Position numbers and translations under genes: made by a program. Below the pieces are notes generated by a model. It saw only the letters and a program-made list of their open reading frames with translations, was not told the origin of the DNA and made no database searches. This document shows, piece after piece, positions 21,081 through 33,839 of a DNA stretch of 64,000 nt. The DNA is from Diphasiastrum complanatum (taxonomy: Eukaryota; Streptophyta; Lycopodiopsida; Lycopodiales; Lycopodiaceae). The first letter of the stretch is position 1. The number at the start of each line of letters is the position of its first letter. The stretch lies in contig CM055114.1 in the NCBI GenBank assembly GCA_029204225.1, positions 16,329,502 to 16,393,501 on the forward strand, written 5' to 3'.

Positions 21081-22240
21081 GATTCTAATGTTTTTTCAAC
21101 TTTTAGGTTCTGTCCTAAAGCACTTAGCACTCACTTTTCTCTCAACAAATGATAGATAAAGAGATCTATGAAGATTTAGGACCCTAAAACACTTCTATCT
21201 TGAACCTAGATGGTTTCCAAGCATAGAAAGGAAGATTGAAACACATGCAACACTTTGCACACACTAAGAATGGATTACAAAATCAAACCAACCTGAACAC
21301 ACTCTTGCTTAAGCTCTCAAACTTTCCAGCAAGTGACCAAATCAAGTTATGGTGTGAAGAGTTACTTGCATTCTTAGAAAATACCCAAAACTAGGATGCC
21401 AAGATTACCTAGTAATGAACAAACTTGATCAACATATGATCAACACACTAAGATATTGATTCAACCTGTAAAACCACATGTAAACCACACTTCTAAAAGT
21501 TTATAAACTCCAGCAAGTGATAAATACAAGATTTAGAGGTGAATGAATGAGCACACTTAGTGAATCACAAGACTAGCTTCACTATCTTGTCAAATCTTGG
21601 TGTTTAGATGTAGATCTAAGATCACTTCACATGAGAATGTTCCTCAACCTGTTAAGAACCTGAAAACACACTTGCATAATGGTTAACACCTTCCAGCAAA
21701 TGCTCCAATCAAATTACATAAGGAGAGTTACTTACATGCTCAACAAAGTACACCAAAAATTATGCCAAAATTGATGACAATCTTTACAATATGCTCTTCA
21801 CAATGGAGCTTACAATATGTTCACCCAAAAAAGGGGATCTTTCATCCAAATGGGAGCCTTGCTCAGCCTTTAGGAGAATTACAACTCACTCAAAAGAGCA
21901 TTTGTCATCCACTTAAGGAGAAGTTTCATCCACTTAAGGAGAGTGTTCATCCAAGAATGGAGATTGTCAACAATAGGATTGAAAAGAACATTGTTAGTAT
22001 TGAATATGCACAAGCCTCACAATCACAAATGATTAGGTGTTATGATCTGATCCAAAATAGTTTCTTTTCAGCCTCTGATCTTCAATAGACCTGAAATATG
22101 CTTTTGATCCACAAGTTCAACTCACAAAACAAAGGTTAGTAAGATTTGATCAACAAAGCAATGCAAAATCATGCTAGAACTTGATCAAACATCCAAATAT
22201 CACCAAAAATGGAATACTTACTGTAAATAGAAGCCAACCA
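21081..22240 (-). other. Long leader of family T with three degenerate repeats
   Basis: Untranslated region between primer site and gag ATG. On the plus strand three related segments carry CAACCTG then about 45-60 bp then CCAGCAAGTG (near 21290, 21464 and 21645), a period of about 177-187 bp. A CATCCACTTAAGGAGA pair lies at 21907-21942. The copy at 103-1262 has the same structure. The leader would hold any packaging signal. Confidence 0.6.
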
Positions 22241-22252
22241 GCTCTGATACCA
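22241..22252 (-). promoter_or_regulatory. Primer binding site, initiator Met tRNA (family T)
   Basis: The minus strand reads TGGTATCAGAGC immediately after the 5' LTR. Family A uses the same tRNA. Confidence 0.92.
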
Positions 22253-22898
22253 TGTGAAAAATACAGATCCTAAGTGGATCTAAACTCCAAGATCATTGGC
22301 TTGAATGCTTGCACTCCAAACTACATAAGCTAGGAATTGGCAACACGTTCTATGCTACCTAGAATGCAAAGAACTTGATCAAAAAGCATTTATCACAAAT
22401 GGAAACTTCCATAAACATCAAGTGAGGCCCAAAATAGCATTATACAGTCCATAATACATCAGCCTACCACTTTTGGAAAGCACCTAAGATCATACACACA
22501 AAGCTTGAACTCAATCACTACACAATGCCAACAATGGAAGGAGAACCCAATAGAAAAATCTCTCATTAAGCAAATGAATACAATGGATCTGCTCCAACCT
22601 GTTTCTCCACGGCCTACCTGCTATATATAGCTGAGAGGATGACTCTCTCTCCTCTCTCTAGACCCTCCTTACCCAAAATATGCCCTATATAGGTAAAATT
22701 GGCATATATGTCCAAAATACATGAAAATGGACTCATTTCGAAGGTCTTGAAGTTTGACACTTCTTCATACTGAAAAAATACACTTACTAAAAATATCTAG
22801 ACCTGTTTCACACGTGTGAAAAGTCAGATCCTAAACTATGTGCCATTTTTAGCAATTTTGGCCTAAAACTAGACAAGGAAATGTTGACAATTTTCACA
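22253..22898 (-). repeat. 5' LTR of family T
   Basis: Nearly identical to 17328-17974. Differences noticed include ACACG against ACACA, GTGAGG against GTGCGG, a 2-bp indel in the GAGAGA run and ACCCAAA against ACCTAAA. The palindrome TTTCACACGTGTGAAA is at 22806-22821. The target duplication ATTAT follows. Confidence 0.93.
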
Positions 22899-23938
22899 AT
22901 TATGACCTGAATTTAGTATATATGAGGAATTTTATTTCTCTTGAGATTTGACATACAAGACAAAATCATGAGATAAGAAATAGTACATATTATTATTAAA
23001 CAAGTAATTTGACAAGTTTTTAAAGATTTTATGACATAATATTATGTCAAATCGGTGATGTCATAAATCATTTAGTTTATTAATAATCTAGGTGTCATAG
23101 ATTTGATATAATTTGATGACATTATTACATGGTCAAATATTTTTTTTTTGCTTTTGTCATGTGGCCTCTTAAATGGTTGCATGGGGTCATTTAGATTCAT
23201 GATCAAAAGCATTTATGTTATATTGAGGACCTTAGTGATATGTGACCTATATGATAAATCTTTTTAATTGTTGGTGTGTGACCTATATAACCTTATATGA
23301 AATCATAGTAATTAGTTGAAATATCATTTAGCATTGTAATAAAGATGTTGATCATTGGTGTGTTATCTAGTATATGGTTTCTTGCATACAAAGCAACCAT
23401 AGATAGAAAGGGCGAATGCATATTGCTCGTCATGAGATACCATGGCACACTAGGCCAATCCAAAGAGATTTACCTTTAACTAACTCGAGCCAAGTATTAA
23501 GTAATCAAATGAGTGATTGAGTGGGCAATGAATCAATTGAGTATATGACTGATTGTTTGATTTTGATCATTCCATCTTGAAAAAAAGATCAAGTGAGATC
23601 ATCACTCATCTTAGATAAGAGTTTAAACTGAGAGCTTCGAACATTGACTGCTATGTGGTCTTTAGATTAGTTGAGATAGGCCTACACGCACTATCTACTG
23701 ATGTCTAACATCTGTCAGTATGAACCTCATTTTGATTGCTCGTCATGTGTTGCCCCACCCAAGCAATTTTCTTGATAGCAATGTTACTAGAATATTAGAT
23801 TTACATTAGGCATAAGTAGAATATACATGGATTAGATATTGGCATGTCTTTAACAAATTTTATTATATTTGTCCAAAACATACGGTCTCATAATGATTAT
23901 TTATGATGTGGTATAGAGTAGCTGGCTACAGTGTGTAT
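22899..23938. other. AT-rich stretch without recognised genes
   Basis: No open frame with domain signal. It continues the sequence interrupted by the family T insertion (ATTAT duplication) and leads into the transposase-like exons at 23939. Confidence 0.4.
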
Positions 23939-24637
23939 ATGTCATCGACGATGTCATCATCATCAGATAGCGATCTCATGATCGCAACAGCAGGTATATA
24001 TTGTTATTGATATTGACATCAATTGCACTTTATTTGTTATTTGAATATGAGTGATTCTTACAATGACATTTGATTGGAAGTATGAATTCTAGGAAAATTA
24101 TCGTACCTCCACGTTATTTAGAGAAAGAAAAAAGATAAAAGGAGCAATCAAGGCTAAAGTACAATGAACAACTATTGATTGGTTCATCTTCAAGCTCTTC
24201 CATCAGTCGACGTAGACCGCCTATTGATCCATCACATGTATGTATATTGATTTATGTCATAATTTTTTTATTTGTACTAGTGATGTAATCCGATTTGCTC
24301 TTTGGATATAGTATATTGCTCTTTGGAAAGCCAAGACACCACTCCATCACAAATGAAGGTTGAAAATGCACTAAATGTACAAAGACTATTTTGTCAATTT
24401 TTGTCACATGTTACAATTCGTCACATGTTAGAATTTATCAATTTTCACTTAAATGACACTGAAAGAATTTTTGCAATTTGCAATTGGATTATTGGACTAG
24501 TTTCAACCAGAATATGATGAGAGAATACCATGTACATGCACACAATGCAAAGGCCTTAGGATTCGGACAAGGAGGATTGTCAACGATCATATTTGGGCCA
24601 ATGGAGTGCACACAGAGAATCCAAGAGTACGAGAGGT
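23939..24637 (+). pseudogene. Transposase-like N-terminal exons (TNP2-associated style)
   Basis: An ATG at 23939 opens a Ser/Asp-rich exon (MSSTMSSSSDSDLMIATA) ending at a GT at 23994. A later exon-like stretch (about 24505-24636) reads YDERIPCTCTQCKGLRIRTR followed by RIVNDHIWANGVHTEN and ends GAGAG/GTAAAC. The C.C..C...(basic)..V..H....G pattern resembles the short cysteine-histidine domain at the N terminus of plant CACTA (En/Spm) transposases. The middle exons are interrupted by stops. Splice sites are guessed by eye. Confidence 0.4.
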
Positions 24638-24748
24638 AAACTCTTTAAAGTGTTTTTTTGGAAATGCTTTAATCTTTGACCTTTATGACACTTCGAGTAT
24701 AGTTTGGCCAATAAATGTTGAGCGATAGGATGAGTGCCACGATACTTT

Positions 24749-24913
24749 GAAGTTAATCTCTCACTTGCTTCTAAAAGGAAAAATCCAAATAGAATATTTA
24801 GATGAAGTTAATCTCTCACTTGCTTCTAAAAGGAAAAATCCAAATAGAATGATTAGATGAAGTTAATCTCTCACCTGCTTCTAAAAGAAAAAATCCACAT
24901 AGAATGATTAGAT
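24749..24913. repeat. Tandem repeat, 3 x 55 bp
   Basis: Units start at 24749, 24804 and 24859, each beginning GAAGTTAATCTCTCAC and ending near AGAATGATTAGAT. The units differ by a few bases. Confidence 0.9.
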
Positions 24914-24963
24914 GTAATTAATCTGAATTTCCATATTCAATCACCCATAATAGACTCATTCAC

Positions 24964-24965
<2 letters not shown>

Positions 24966-25054
<89 letters not shown>
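24966..25054. repeat. (GA)n microsatellite, about 89 bp
   Basis: Uninterrupted GA dinucleotides. Directly followed by repeat R1 (TAAAGGTAACCAACACTCCC), as at 46074-46160. Confidence 0.95.
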
Positions 25055-25056
<2 letters not shown>

Positions 25057-25245
25057 AAAGGTAACCAACACTCCCAAATCTAGGAAGGTGTGTAGCCCTT
25101 GTTTTCTTCCGTTAAAGACATGGTTCAAATGTGTAGAAACTAGTTTAGGATGCTAGTTTGGAGATAGATCAACATACCAAGTTGCCAATTACTCTTATTG
25201 ATCTTTTGTAGATCTATTTGAGTTCTATTCTTTGATTTTTTGACA
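25055..25245 (+). repeat. 5' LTR end of family N copy 1, with repeat R1 at its left
   Basis: It ends CA at 25245 immediately before the primer site. The left 75 bp match R1 copies at 45100 and 46165 (TAACCAACACTCCC, TCTAGGAAGGTGT), so the true LTR may begin only after about 25130. Confidence 0.5.
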
Positions 25246-25258
25246 TGGTATCAGAGCC
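25246..25258 (+). promoter_or_regulatory. Primer binding site, initiator Met tRNA (family N copy 1)
   Basis: TGGTATCAGAGCC follows ...TTGACA. This is the same tRNA site as in families A and T, but on the plus strand. Confidence 0.8.
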
Positions 25259-25899
25259 AAGTCTAAGAGCATAGATGATGATTAAGATCTCCCCATTTTG
25301 TCAAAGGCATTGGTGTTAAAATCAACTTGAAAGACGAAGAGTCTAACCAAATGATTACTTCTAGATTTGAAGTACAAATGAGTGCGTAAGGTTCAAGTGT
25401 GTGCTTGCCACATGTTCGAGAGGTTGATGTACTTGTCTTGCACCATATCTAAGTGCTTTTCAAGTTTGTGCTTCATACAAGTTTGTGAGAGTGAAAGATC
25501 AAGTTTTGAGAGGATTTTGTGATCTCGACTAGTTTCCAATGGGATTTTTGTTCTAACTTGGCCAAAAATCTATTTTTTGGTTTAAGTACTATAGGTACAA
25601 TACGGACTATTGTTATCAGGCACATGTGAGATCCATCCATTTTGAGTACTTGTTGTGATCTCAAGGTAGAACCAAATCAAGCAAGTGAGCACTATTTTGG
25701 AAGCTATTTGAGTAAGGATTTAGGTGCAAGTGATCTCAATCAAAACGGTTGATCCTAGATTGAGTTATTGACATTTATTTTGAGGAAGGTAGAGCACCTA
25801 ACCTGGTGATTTTTGTGAAAGAGCACCAAATCATTTCCATTGTAGAGAGAAACTTCAAGATAGCATTGTCAATCTAGGTTTTGAGAGTTCTAGATAGGA

Positions 25900-26240
25900 T
25901 TTTTGAGATCCTAGTCACATTGTTTCACTCCTACTTATAGTTCTTGAGTGTTTAATGAAAATGTGTCATAGTGTGTGAAGCACATGTGGAGAGTGTGATC
26001 CAAAAATTCCAAGAGTTCCTTCCTTTGGAGAGGGCAAGATCTAGCAACTTAGGGTGATTGCATTATTGGAGAGTTCTAAAAGTGATTTTTTGAGATCTAA
26101 GTCACATTGTTCCACTCCTACTCAAAGAGTTGAGTTTTGTTTGGCTTGAAAAATATAGGTGTGTGAGTCACATGTGTAGTGTTTAATCCAAAAATCCTAA
26201 GAGTTCCTTCCATTGGAGAGGGCAAGATCTAGTAACTTAT
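25900..26240 (+). repeat. Imperfect tandem duplication in the family N leader, about 187 bp
   Basis: AGTCACATTGTT..CACTCCTACT, then AAGAGTTCCTTCC and GAGAGGGCAAGATCTAG occur twice, near 25912-26045 and 26100-26233. Confidence 0.7.
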
Positions 26241-26757
26241 TTCTTGACTTTGGTGGAAAATTTGTCTTCTTCATGGTGATCAAATCCTGCTAAGTGGCAT
26301 TAGCTCTTTGTAAGCACATATCTTAGTGAGAAAGAAGCATCACATTTTTGAAAATTTGAATTTCATTCCAAATCTAAAGAGGTAGAGTCATTGGTACTTG
26401 GTGGAGTCCAATAGGGGTGAATGAGCTCAATTTTTTGAGCAAAATTTGACATTGTCTGTATGAAACTCAATTAAGTTCTATTCAGCTTTGTTTTTGAGAG
26501 TGTGAGGGTCAATTTTTGATCCCATTGGGTTCCTAGAATAGGGAGGAGTCCATATTTGAGTGTTCATGCATGTTTGGGATCTATGTGAATATCTAGATGT
26601 CTAATTTTTAAGCTTGGTGAAAAATTCTTGACATAGATTGTTATCAAACCATTTCAAGTCCATTCCAAATCTCATAAAGACTTACAAGATTTGTCTTAAA
26701 AAGTCCATCACCACACATTTCAAACCTTTAAAATGTTCTTGTTTGTAAGCACATTGT

Positions 26758-27183
26758 TTGGTTCAAGATGCAAAGATAGATGTCACTTTCATTAATTTCA
26801 CTTGGAAATATTTCATGTCCTTGGAAAGCATTTTGTTGGGAACTTTGGATAAGTTAAAAGTTATTGTTATGATCAAAGAGAAACCAAAAAAGATTAAGGA
26901 GGAGAAATCACAAAATGAAAATAGTTCCATCTATGCTCTCATGACATCTTATGAAAAACTATCTTTCTTTGAAGAGATTTTTGTATCTCAAAGGTGGATT
27001 AAGACAATACTAGTTGATTGTGATTCTTTAATAGATAGCAAAGCATGTTTTCCTTGTAATCTTACATTGAATATAAAGTCAAGGAAATGGAGATGTCTTC
27101 ATAATGTATTTTCTTTTGGTTTCAATAAGATCAAAAATGATGTGTTCATTCATAATGCTGAAAATTGTAAATTTTCAGTCTAG
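26758..27183 (+). CDS. Family N ORF fragment, unknown function
   Basis: 141 codons ending at TAG; the frame stays open beyond it (ARCKLLMRISEASKVDTYIH) to about 27330. The section RKWRCLHNVFSFGFNKIKND through VVSLIEMEI is shared with 50070-50270 of copy 2. Lys- and Asn-rich, with no recognised domain. The first codon is not convincing as a start. Probably the C-terminal part of a family-specific protein, now decayed. Confidence 0.4.
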   Translation: MVQDAKIDVTFINFTWKYFMSLESILLGTLDKLKVIVMIKEKPKKIKEEKSQNENSSIYALMTSYEKLSFFEEIFVSQRWIKTILVDCDSLIDSKACFPCNLTLNIKSRKWRCLHNVFSFGFNKIKNDVFIHNAENCKFSV

Positions 27184-27330
27184 AAGGCACGTTGTAAACT
27201 TCTTATGAGAATAAGTGAAGCATCCAAAGTGGACACTTATATCCATACACAAGTAGTTAGCCTTATTGAGATGGAGATACTTTTTGATTTCAATATTAGA
27301 AAATGGCTCAAACTAGATGTTAACAATGTG

Positions 27331-28889
27331 AATAGCCCCATTTTGGCACTTGTCAATCAGTGACTTTAGTTCATATCACAAACAATGGCTCAATTTCGTT
27401 TTCCAAAGTCTCCTTCTATCATGGATATACTCCAAAAGTGTGAGGGAGGATGCACTTCTCCCTTTTATCATGTTTGGAATGACCAGTCTTGCATTTAGTA
27501 TCTTGGGATTACTAGACATTGAGTGATTAAATAAGAGGTATCTCGAGTGAGGGACATTCACGTACATCAATCGAAATAGCTCACGTTTGATGCTTATGCT
27601 GTGATTTTTGTCCTTATCATTGGACATAGATCATCGAGTAACTAAACTCAACCAATCTCAACTTCAGAACATTCCAATTACTCGAGCTCAATCTCTCAGG
27701 GATAGATTTGGTTGCTATCACTTGAGATAGCTGAAACTATTGTCTATCACTTGGCATGGCTAATTGAGTGATCAAATTAAACTAATATCAAGTGCAATAC
27801 ATTCAGATTGATTCATTTTGACTCTCTATCAGTGGCATTGAATCACATATCAATGGCTGAGATGTATATTGAGGCAAAATCAATCGGAGGCCAAGAGAAA
27901 TCTGCTGTCACCCTCATCCCGCCATTGCAGGTATGTGAAGGCAATCCTGATGATGCACATGGGTCGTTGTCTCCCAGTGCCATCATCGTCTGCTCCAACT
28001 CGTTCATCGTAGTCTTCGTTGTAGTTGAAAATTCTAATATGCTTTATGGTTTCCAGAGTGAGGCTCAAACTTATACCCATCATTAGCAGGGCCTGCTGAT
28101 AACGGGCTTAAAACGGACTCTTTAAATGCCATAATTTGCCAGTTTCTTTTAAAGAGAATTTGTATACAGTCTGTATGCCAATATTCATACACACTTTTAT
28201 ACATACACTTTTATAATATATTTTGATCAAGAAACCGTTTAGGTGCACACCTGTTTTGGTTGTCATTGCATAATCATATTGTGTTTACTAGTGATTATTG
28301 GTTGCTTTATTGATTCATTGATCTAATAGAATTTTGTACACACAAAACTACAAATCCCTGTCCCTATAGGTACTTGCATTCATAGCCATACCTATGAAGC
28401 TTTGCAAGGACCCAACAACAACCGGTCCAGCAAAGAGGAGTTCATTTGTTGGCAGTCCATCAAAGCGTGGAAGATGCAGGAGTTGGTAGTTGAGGGGCAC
28501 GCCACCAGTATGCGACCCTGCACCCCCTTCAAAACTTACCCAAGTAGCCCTTCTGGCCCCACACCCACGATTGGCGCTATTGTTACCCAGGATGAGGTGC
28601 CCCACAGGGACTTGGCAACTTGGGATGGGCCATTTATTTTTGTACTAGGAAATTTCTTGGCATTAAGTGCGATTCATGGCGCCTCAATGGCATTAATTAA
28701 TTGCCATTTCTGACAATTCTACTCCTCACCATCATGCCATTCTCCTCCTTGAGCTCGTCCTCGTCCACCATCGTGCCCCCACCTCCGCTCGTCCCTACCT
28801 TTGCTCGTCCACCATGGTGTTGTCTTTGTTCGCTACGGAGCTCTCCTCATCTCCTCTGAATTCTAGCTCATTCTTGATAATATAACCGG
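27331..28889. other. Unassigned stretch
   Basis: AT-rich to about 27880, then more balanced composition. Around 28348-28640 both strands are open for about 85-100 codons (minus: ILGNNSANRGCGARRATW), and an AG/GT-type boundary precedes 28370, but I recognise no protein family. It may be a fragment of a spliced gene. C-rich GCTCGTC repeats lie near 28750-28810. Confidence 0.3.
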
Positions 28890-29205
28890 ATGTCGCTTAT
28901 TGGCACTTATTGGCCCGGGAGGGGGAGTAACGTCCGCTCCCGTGCCTATGCGACACGTGGATCGGGTGCCCGGGCCCTCAAAATTTTCTTGGTGAGATGC
29001 TATCGCGGTTTCGGGCACCTGATGCCAACGTTTCGCGGTTCGAGGCACCCTGCCCTGGTGCCGGGCAGGGCACAGGCAGGGGGGCGAGCGTAGGCCCAGA
29101 GTGGCGCCGGGCAAACGCGACGCCAGGCAGCTGGAGCCCAAAATTTTCTCGAGCACCGGGCATGACCCGGGCGTGACTGGCGTCCCATCGAGCATGCACA
29201 CATGG
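28890..29205. other. GC-rich island with inverted repeats
   Basis: Strongly GC-rich against AT-rich flanks. CCCGGGC, GGCGCC-like and CCGGGC runs abound. GCCC.CAAAATTTTC occurs twice (near 28970 and 29135). All frames on the minus strand are fairly open because stop codons are rare at this composition, so no CDS is called. Confidence 0.5.
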
Positions 29206-29344
29206 TAGTAATGAACAATTTCTGTAATATATACAAAAGTTACTTATTATTAATCTAATCTACAGAAACATCAGGGAACTAAACTAAATCTACTCCTACT
29301 GAAATCACAGAACATCAACACAACAACCTTTAACTGAAATCTCA

Positions 29345-29635
29345 GAACCTACAAAGTGCTTCTTACAACTATCACTGAACAATTATCAGAAGAACTCCTT
29401 AGGGAGCCATAAACTGGGAAACATTGGACATCAATGGTATAGTAGATCAATCTCTAAGTCCTGCACATCTACCTAATGCTAACACAAATGGGAATCCTAC
29501 AAAGTGCTTGTTACAACTGTCACTCAACAGTTGTAAAAAGAACTCCTCAAGGAGCCGATAACTAGGAAGCATCTGAACTGAGTGAAAAAGGTGGATAAGC
29601 TTCCAAGCCCTACACATCTACCTGATACTAATCAC
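29345..29635. repeat. Imperfect tandem duplication, about 147 bp
   Basis: CCTACAAAGTGCTT.TTACAACT, AAGAACTCCT..AGGAGCC and CACATCTACCT.ATACTAA recur with a 147-bp offset (first at about 29350, second at about 29497). Confidence 0.75.
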
Positions 29636-30008
29636 AAACAAATCCTTAAGAGAGAATTAATAGCAACAAACACATTCATACATCAGTACCCAAAGTATAT
29701 GCATGAAGATGGAGCATGAAAAGAAATGCAAGTAGTAGAATCTTCAATTCAAGGAGCAACAACATTTTAGTACATAACACATGCTATGAAACTCGTGGTA
29801 GAGGCCTCTATCTATACCCACGAGCTATAGAACTCAATTGTATCTTATTTTGGAGTCCACCTCTTGCAACTAAGTGAACCCCAATCTATAATTATTTGAG
29901 TTCCACCTCTTACTTGATAATAGGAGGCCTCTTTATTAGAAACCTAACTCAAGTTGAGAGAGTCTAAATTACTAGCACCCACATGGCTTCCATCTTTCGG
30001 GAATTACC

Positions 30009-30203
30009 ATGGGGCTCACAAAATTTTCATTTAGCCTAGCACTAATAATTCTCGTGGTCTCAAACTCGGCTTTCAACTGCATCTCTGATGGAAACTCTTT
30101 TTGGGTGATGAGACACTGCATTGACACGTTAGGGGCATGGCACCAGCTGACATTATTCTCCCTCTATAGTGTTGCAAATCCCTCTACAATGCCTCAGCTT
30201 TGA
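30009..30203 (+). CDS. Possible small secreted peptide (low confidence)
   Basis: A 64-codon ORF whose first 23 residues look like a signal peptide (MGLTK, then FSFSLALIILVVS, then NSAFNC). The rest has no family match that I know. There is no supporting promoter or homologue in the window. At this length chance is a real alternative. Confidence 0.2.
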   Translation: MGLTKFSFSLALIILVVSNSAFNCISDGNSFWVMRHCIDTLGAWHQLTLFSLYSVANPSTMPQL

Positions 30204-30312
30204 TGCTTGATTCTTGGAAAGGCATGGATCAGCATTTGCCTGCGTAAAACCAAGAAATTTTATCATTATAACGTCATGCTTATCGACAACACTTCAAAGT
30301 CACAACAGATTA

Positions 30313-30415
30313 TTAGAATAGCCCTGCATAACTGAGAGTCTCCTGCTTGTTCTTTTCAGCTTTCTTTTTGTCAAGAGACTTCTCGTAGCTTATCTCCTTT
30401 CCGATGGCTTCAAAC
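30313..30415 (-). CDS. Last exon of an unidentified minus-strand gene
   Basis: On the minus strand an AG acceptor (TTGTATAG) precedes an exon of 103 bases reading FEAIGKEISYEKSLDKKK, then AEKNKQETLSYAGLF and TAA (30313-30315). It is Lys/Glu-rich, coiled-coil-like at the end, and has a clean stop. It may be the 3' end of the gene whose exons lie at 33601-33839, but phase requires at least one more exon between them. I do not recognise the family. Confidence 0.4.
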
Positions 30416-31909
<1,494 letters not shown>

Positions 31910-31949
31910 ATCCAGCGGCCAGTCAGATTCTGATTACCAGATGCGAATG

Positions 31950-32372
31950 TCAGATTTTAGATGCCAATGCAACGCTTTCAGACCAACGGGATCCTTCTCT
32001 ATACGTTACTGTAAAGGAAATCAAAATACTCTAGCGGATGCTTTGAGCAGGTTACCGGTTATTAATCAGTTGAGCTTTACTGTTATAGAACCGGGGTTGT
32101 TTCAGTCTCTTCAAGGACTTTATGAGTCCGATCCTTATTTTGAAAAGTATTGGCAACAAGTACTTTCAGGGTTCAATTCAAGTTTGCAAGATTCCTTGAA
32201 TCAGGGAAAGACTGAAACGGATTACCTAATTCGAAACAGGATTTTGTTTCGTAAGGGAAAGGTGTGTGTACCGAAGAATGACACAGGAAGGGCCCAAATC
32301 TTGCATGAGTCTCACGATAGTCCATGCGTAGGACATCCAGGTATACAAAGAACACTTGCAAGGAGGTTCTAG
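31950..32372 (+). pseudogene. Gypsy fragment: end of RNase H and integrase zinc finger
   Basis: One open frame reads YCKGNQNTLADALSRLPV (RNase H C terminus), a spacer, then LHESHDSPCVGHPGIQRTL (integrase H-H-C-C finger start). It is cut at 32372 and followed by unrelated sequence. It abuts the microsatellite on its left, so both ends are truncations. Confidence 0.75.
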
Positions 32373-33600
32373 ATTGGAGCTTGGATCTAGTTATGACTGG
32401 GTGGTGAATACTCGAGGCCAACATGTTATCTTCCTTTGTGTTTAAGAGTAGGAACACAGGTGGAGGAGAGATCCTTGGAGGCTTGCAGATCCTTACTTGT
32501 AGGTGGAGGCACCTTAGCTTGGAGTTGGAAAAGCATCTTGGAGCTTGCAGGTTGCTTGGAGGACATTTGGAGGCACTACCTTGGATTTGGAGGACTTTCT
32601 CCTTTATACCCCAATGCACATGTTGTAAAGAAATCAACACACACTAATGAGACTACTAGAAATGCATGGTCACTCGACCCCAATTTTTTTTTAAATTTAA
32701 AATTATCATGTTGTTATCTAAGGTTCCATTTATTGTTCATTTTAAATCTCTCGAGTCATTGTCTTATGAGATTGTCTCAAGCGATTGCTACGTTAAAAGA
32801 AGACTTTGTTGATCCGTCGTTCACCAAATCCGAATCGCCGCCTTGCAAGCAGATTTGAAAATCATGTTTTTCCTCAGAATTAGCTTGTAGATTACTAAAA
32901 CAGCAAAAACTCTATAAAAACCACATAATGGGAGCTGTATTTTCACCAATTTTTGTCTGAAACCTACCGAAAACCATCTAAAAGTTTTTTGGGACAGGTC
33001 GCAGCAGGGCTGTGGGGTTTTTTGCCAACTTGCAAGCCCTAAGAACAAGCAATAAAAGTAGTAATTATGATAAACCTACAGCTACCACAAGCACACTCCT
33101 ATGAAGGGTGATTCCACACAAATATCCTATCGTGTAGTGAGCTTCGGAACGCGGATTCTCAGCCTCTTGATGATATGCTTTACTATCCCATAAATTTAAA
33201 CTTTTTCATAATTTTCATCAACAACTAACCCCTATGGAATAACTAAATAATTAGATTGCTTGATTGGAATAAGTGACGAAACAACCTGAAACTAATATTC
33301 ATTCAGTTTAACGCATATTGTCTTCAATAACGTTTCTTCTATTTAGTAGTATCTTTGCTGACGAATGTTCCTATTTCCCATAATCTTGATTAACGATTCT
33401 TCTATTTGGCGGTATTTTCATTCACATATGTTTCTATTTTCTCTCATCTGCATGATTGCTTCTTCTATCTATCAATATCTTCAGTGACATTTCACGATCA
33501 GATGCAAGATTGATTGTGATGTATTGAATGATTACGCATAAACGAATAATAACAAAAAAAAACTTAAATGTCTAATGAGAGAAATAGGCTGAATTCATAC
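32373..33600. other. Non-coding stretch with a GGAGG-rich patch
   Basis: At 32450-32610 words such as CTTGGAG and GGAGGC recur, as in some copia LTRs. A minus-strand run near 33100-33168 reads KHIIKRLRIRVPKLTTR and stops; an AG precedes it, but the exon is too short to call. Confidence 0.3.
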
Positions 33601-33688
33601 TGAAGCACAAGAAGAATGTACTAGCAACAAAGCTTTGCAATACAGGTTATCTTCCAACATTTCCCATGAACTCAAATCAGTCGGGATT
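33601..33688 (-). CDS. Internal exon of an unidentified minus-strand gene
   Basis: Bounded by acceptor TTTTTAG and donor GTATGA on the minus strand. 88 bases: one base completing a codon, then 29 codons (IPTDLSSWEMLEDNLYCKAL...). The split codon matches the preceding exon (33787-33839), which ends two bases into a codon. That phase agreement is the main evidence. Function unknown. Confidence 0.5.
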
Positions 33689-33786
33689 CTAAAAATAAAT
33701 ACATGTCATGAATAAAAGATCAACAAATGAACAAATGGACAATTAGGAACATTTCAAAGCTAGACCAAAGGCAAAGAAATGTTCAC

Positions 33787-33839
33787 CTGTCCTTATCAGG
33801 CCGCGAACGACAAGTAATGCCTTCAAAAGCGGATGTGTA
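33787..33839 (-). CDS. Internal exon of an unidentified minus-strand gene
   Basis: Minus-strand exon of 53 bases between CTAGCAG and GTGAAC reading YTSAFEGITCRSRPDKD plus two bases. Upstream (33919-34024) a Gly/Arg-rich run (RGGAGRGRGSTPIAPQ) lies between splice-like sites but does not fit the phase, so it is not joined. Confidence 0.45.

Larger units (their letters stand above)
17328..22898 (-). mobile_element. Complete non-autonomous copia-type element, family T
   Basis: LTRs lie at 17328-17974 and 22253-22898 (647 and 646 bp, nearly identical), with TGTGAAAA / TTTTCACA ends and a perfect ATTAT target duplication. On the minus strand: LTR, iMet primer site, 1.17-kb leader, one uninterrupted ORF (17988-21080), polypurine tract, LTR. 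The ORF carries a copia gag and zinc knuckle but none of the protease, integrase, RT or RNase H signatures. It has the layout described for gag-only (TR-GAG/LARD-like) elements and must be mobilised in trans. Related fragments: 1-1381 and solo LTR 52101-52755. Confidence 0.93.
25055..27330 (+). mobile_element. Family N copia-like non-autonomous element, copy 1 (truncated)
   Basis: An LTR 3' end (...TTTTTTGACA, 25245) is followed by an iMet primer site and a long leader, then an open frame at 26758-27183 that continues past a TAG to about 27330. Sequence from about 25700 to 27290 is related to 49050-50280 (copy 2), for example AAGAGTTCCTTCC and AGAGTGTGAGGGTC. No pol domain is present. The 3' part and 3' LTR are missing, and the sequence departs from copy 2 near 27300. 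Confidence 0.65.

Noticed and set aside
28863-29236. Overlapping ORFs of 60-110 codons in several frames
   Set aside because: They arise because the GC-rich composition lacks stops; no frame stands out and no motif is seen.
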